In this document: piece after piece, positions 63,830-64,000 of the stretch
Position numbering within the stretch: the stretch's first letter is position 1
Layout: every line of letters starts with the position of its first letter
NCBI RefSeq assembly: GCF_003003005.1
Contig: NZ_PVTR01000018.1
Coordinates: 1-64,000 of the forward strand
Origin: Mongoliibacter ruber
Lineage (GTDB): Bacteria; Bacteroidota; Bacteroidia; Cytophagales; Cyclobacteriaceae
Direction: 5' to 3'
Length of the DNA: 64,000 nucleotides
Made by a program: the position numbers and the translations under genes
Notes under the pieces: generated by a model
What the model was told of the DNA's origin: nothing
Databases searched by the model: none
The model's input: the letters and a program-made list of their open reading frames with translations, nothing else

Positions 63830-64000
63830 TTAATCCAGAAGCTGATATGCTGGTAGCGTCAGAAATTCTATAAATGTGGATCCCAAGACCAACTTGTCCA
63901 TCAATTGAGATGCTTGTTGAAGTTGTGGGGCATTTGCACGCTCATCACCGATAAGCGATTTGATTTTTTCCATTTCCTGCAGTTTGAGTTCTTGATAGAG
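63830..64000 (-). CDS. aceB: Malate synthase A, C-terminal end only
   Basis: The frame enters from the right edge and its stop is at 63830-63832; 56 residues are visible. They read [18 protein letters not shown], then a polar helix, and end [15 protein letters not shown], which is the typical end of malate synthase A. The enzyme joins glyoxylate and acetyl-CoA to malate. It is directly upstream of aceA, which strongly supports the call. The catalytic part is outside the window. Confidence 0.92.
   Translation of the reverse strand, partial: LYQELKLQEMEKIKSLIGDERANAPQLQQASQLMDKLVLGSTFIEFLTLPAYQLLD

Overview
The window is about 64 kb of chromosome from a member of the Bacteroidota, most likely order Cytophagales and perhaps family Cyclobacteriaceae; the family is inferred from gene content, not from a marker gene. 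Supporting signs are the tail of a PorP/SprF-type gliding and type IX secretion protein, a SusC/SusD pair, an HmuY heme operon, several 800-residue double FtsX permeases, start sites without Shine-Dalgarno sequences, and a promoter of the Bacteroidota type (TTG, 19 bases, then a TAnnTTTG-like box). No rRNA, tRNA, CRISPR array, prophage or transposase was seen. Both ends cut genes: the end of a PorP/SprF gene at the left and the end of malate synthase at the right.

Layout. 0-3 kb: PorP/SprF tail, a 1-Cys peroxiredoxin and the NhaA antiporter. 2.9-9.3 kb, plus strand: a signalling and stress block with a CheB-CheR-PAS-histidine kinase fusion, an overlapping receiver protein, a short AraC-type regulator, two small envelope proteins and a DUF2383 protein. 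A pirin follows. 10.7-21.4 kb, minus strand: a putative peptide-use locus made of a VPS10-type propeller, a Tat-exported M24 peptidase, SusC, SusD and an S10 carboxypeptidase. 22.4-29.5 kb, minus strand: a heme uptake operon (hmuT-U-V-S, TonB-dependent receptor, hmuY) behind a promoter flanked by two near-identical palindromes. 29.9-31.6 kb: a Tat-exported FAD oxidoreductase.

31.8-39.4 kb holds sensing genes: an RsbQ-like hydrolase directly upstream of a PAS histidine kinase, a nitroreductase, and a seven-PAS kinase overlapping a related two-TM kinase. 39.8-59.3 kb, all minus strand, is a transporter region: TolC, a LolD/MacB-type ATPase, an SDR enzyme, five double FtsX permeases and a secreted propeller protein lying between permeases. 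The gaps here are rich in repeats: a degenerate heptanucleotide array behind three permeases, a 295-base unit in three tandem copies, and several hairpins. 59.7-64 kb: a DUF819 membrane protein, a lipoprotein with a CoA-type Nudix hydrolase, and the glyoxylate-shunt pair aceB-aceA.

The strongest leads are the RsbQ-PAS kinase pair, the permease array served by one visible ATPase, the heptamer repeats tied to that array, and the double operator of the heme operon. No wholly new system is proven by the sequence alone.
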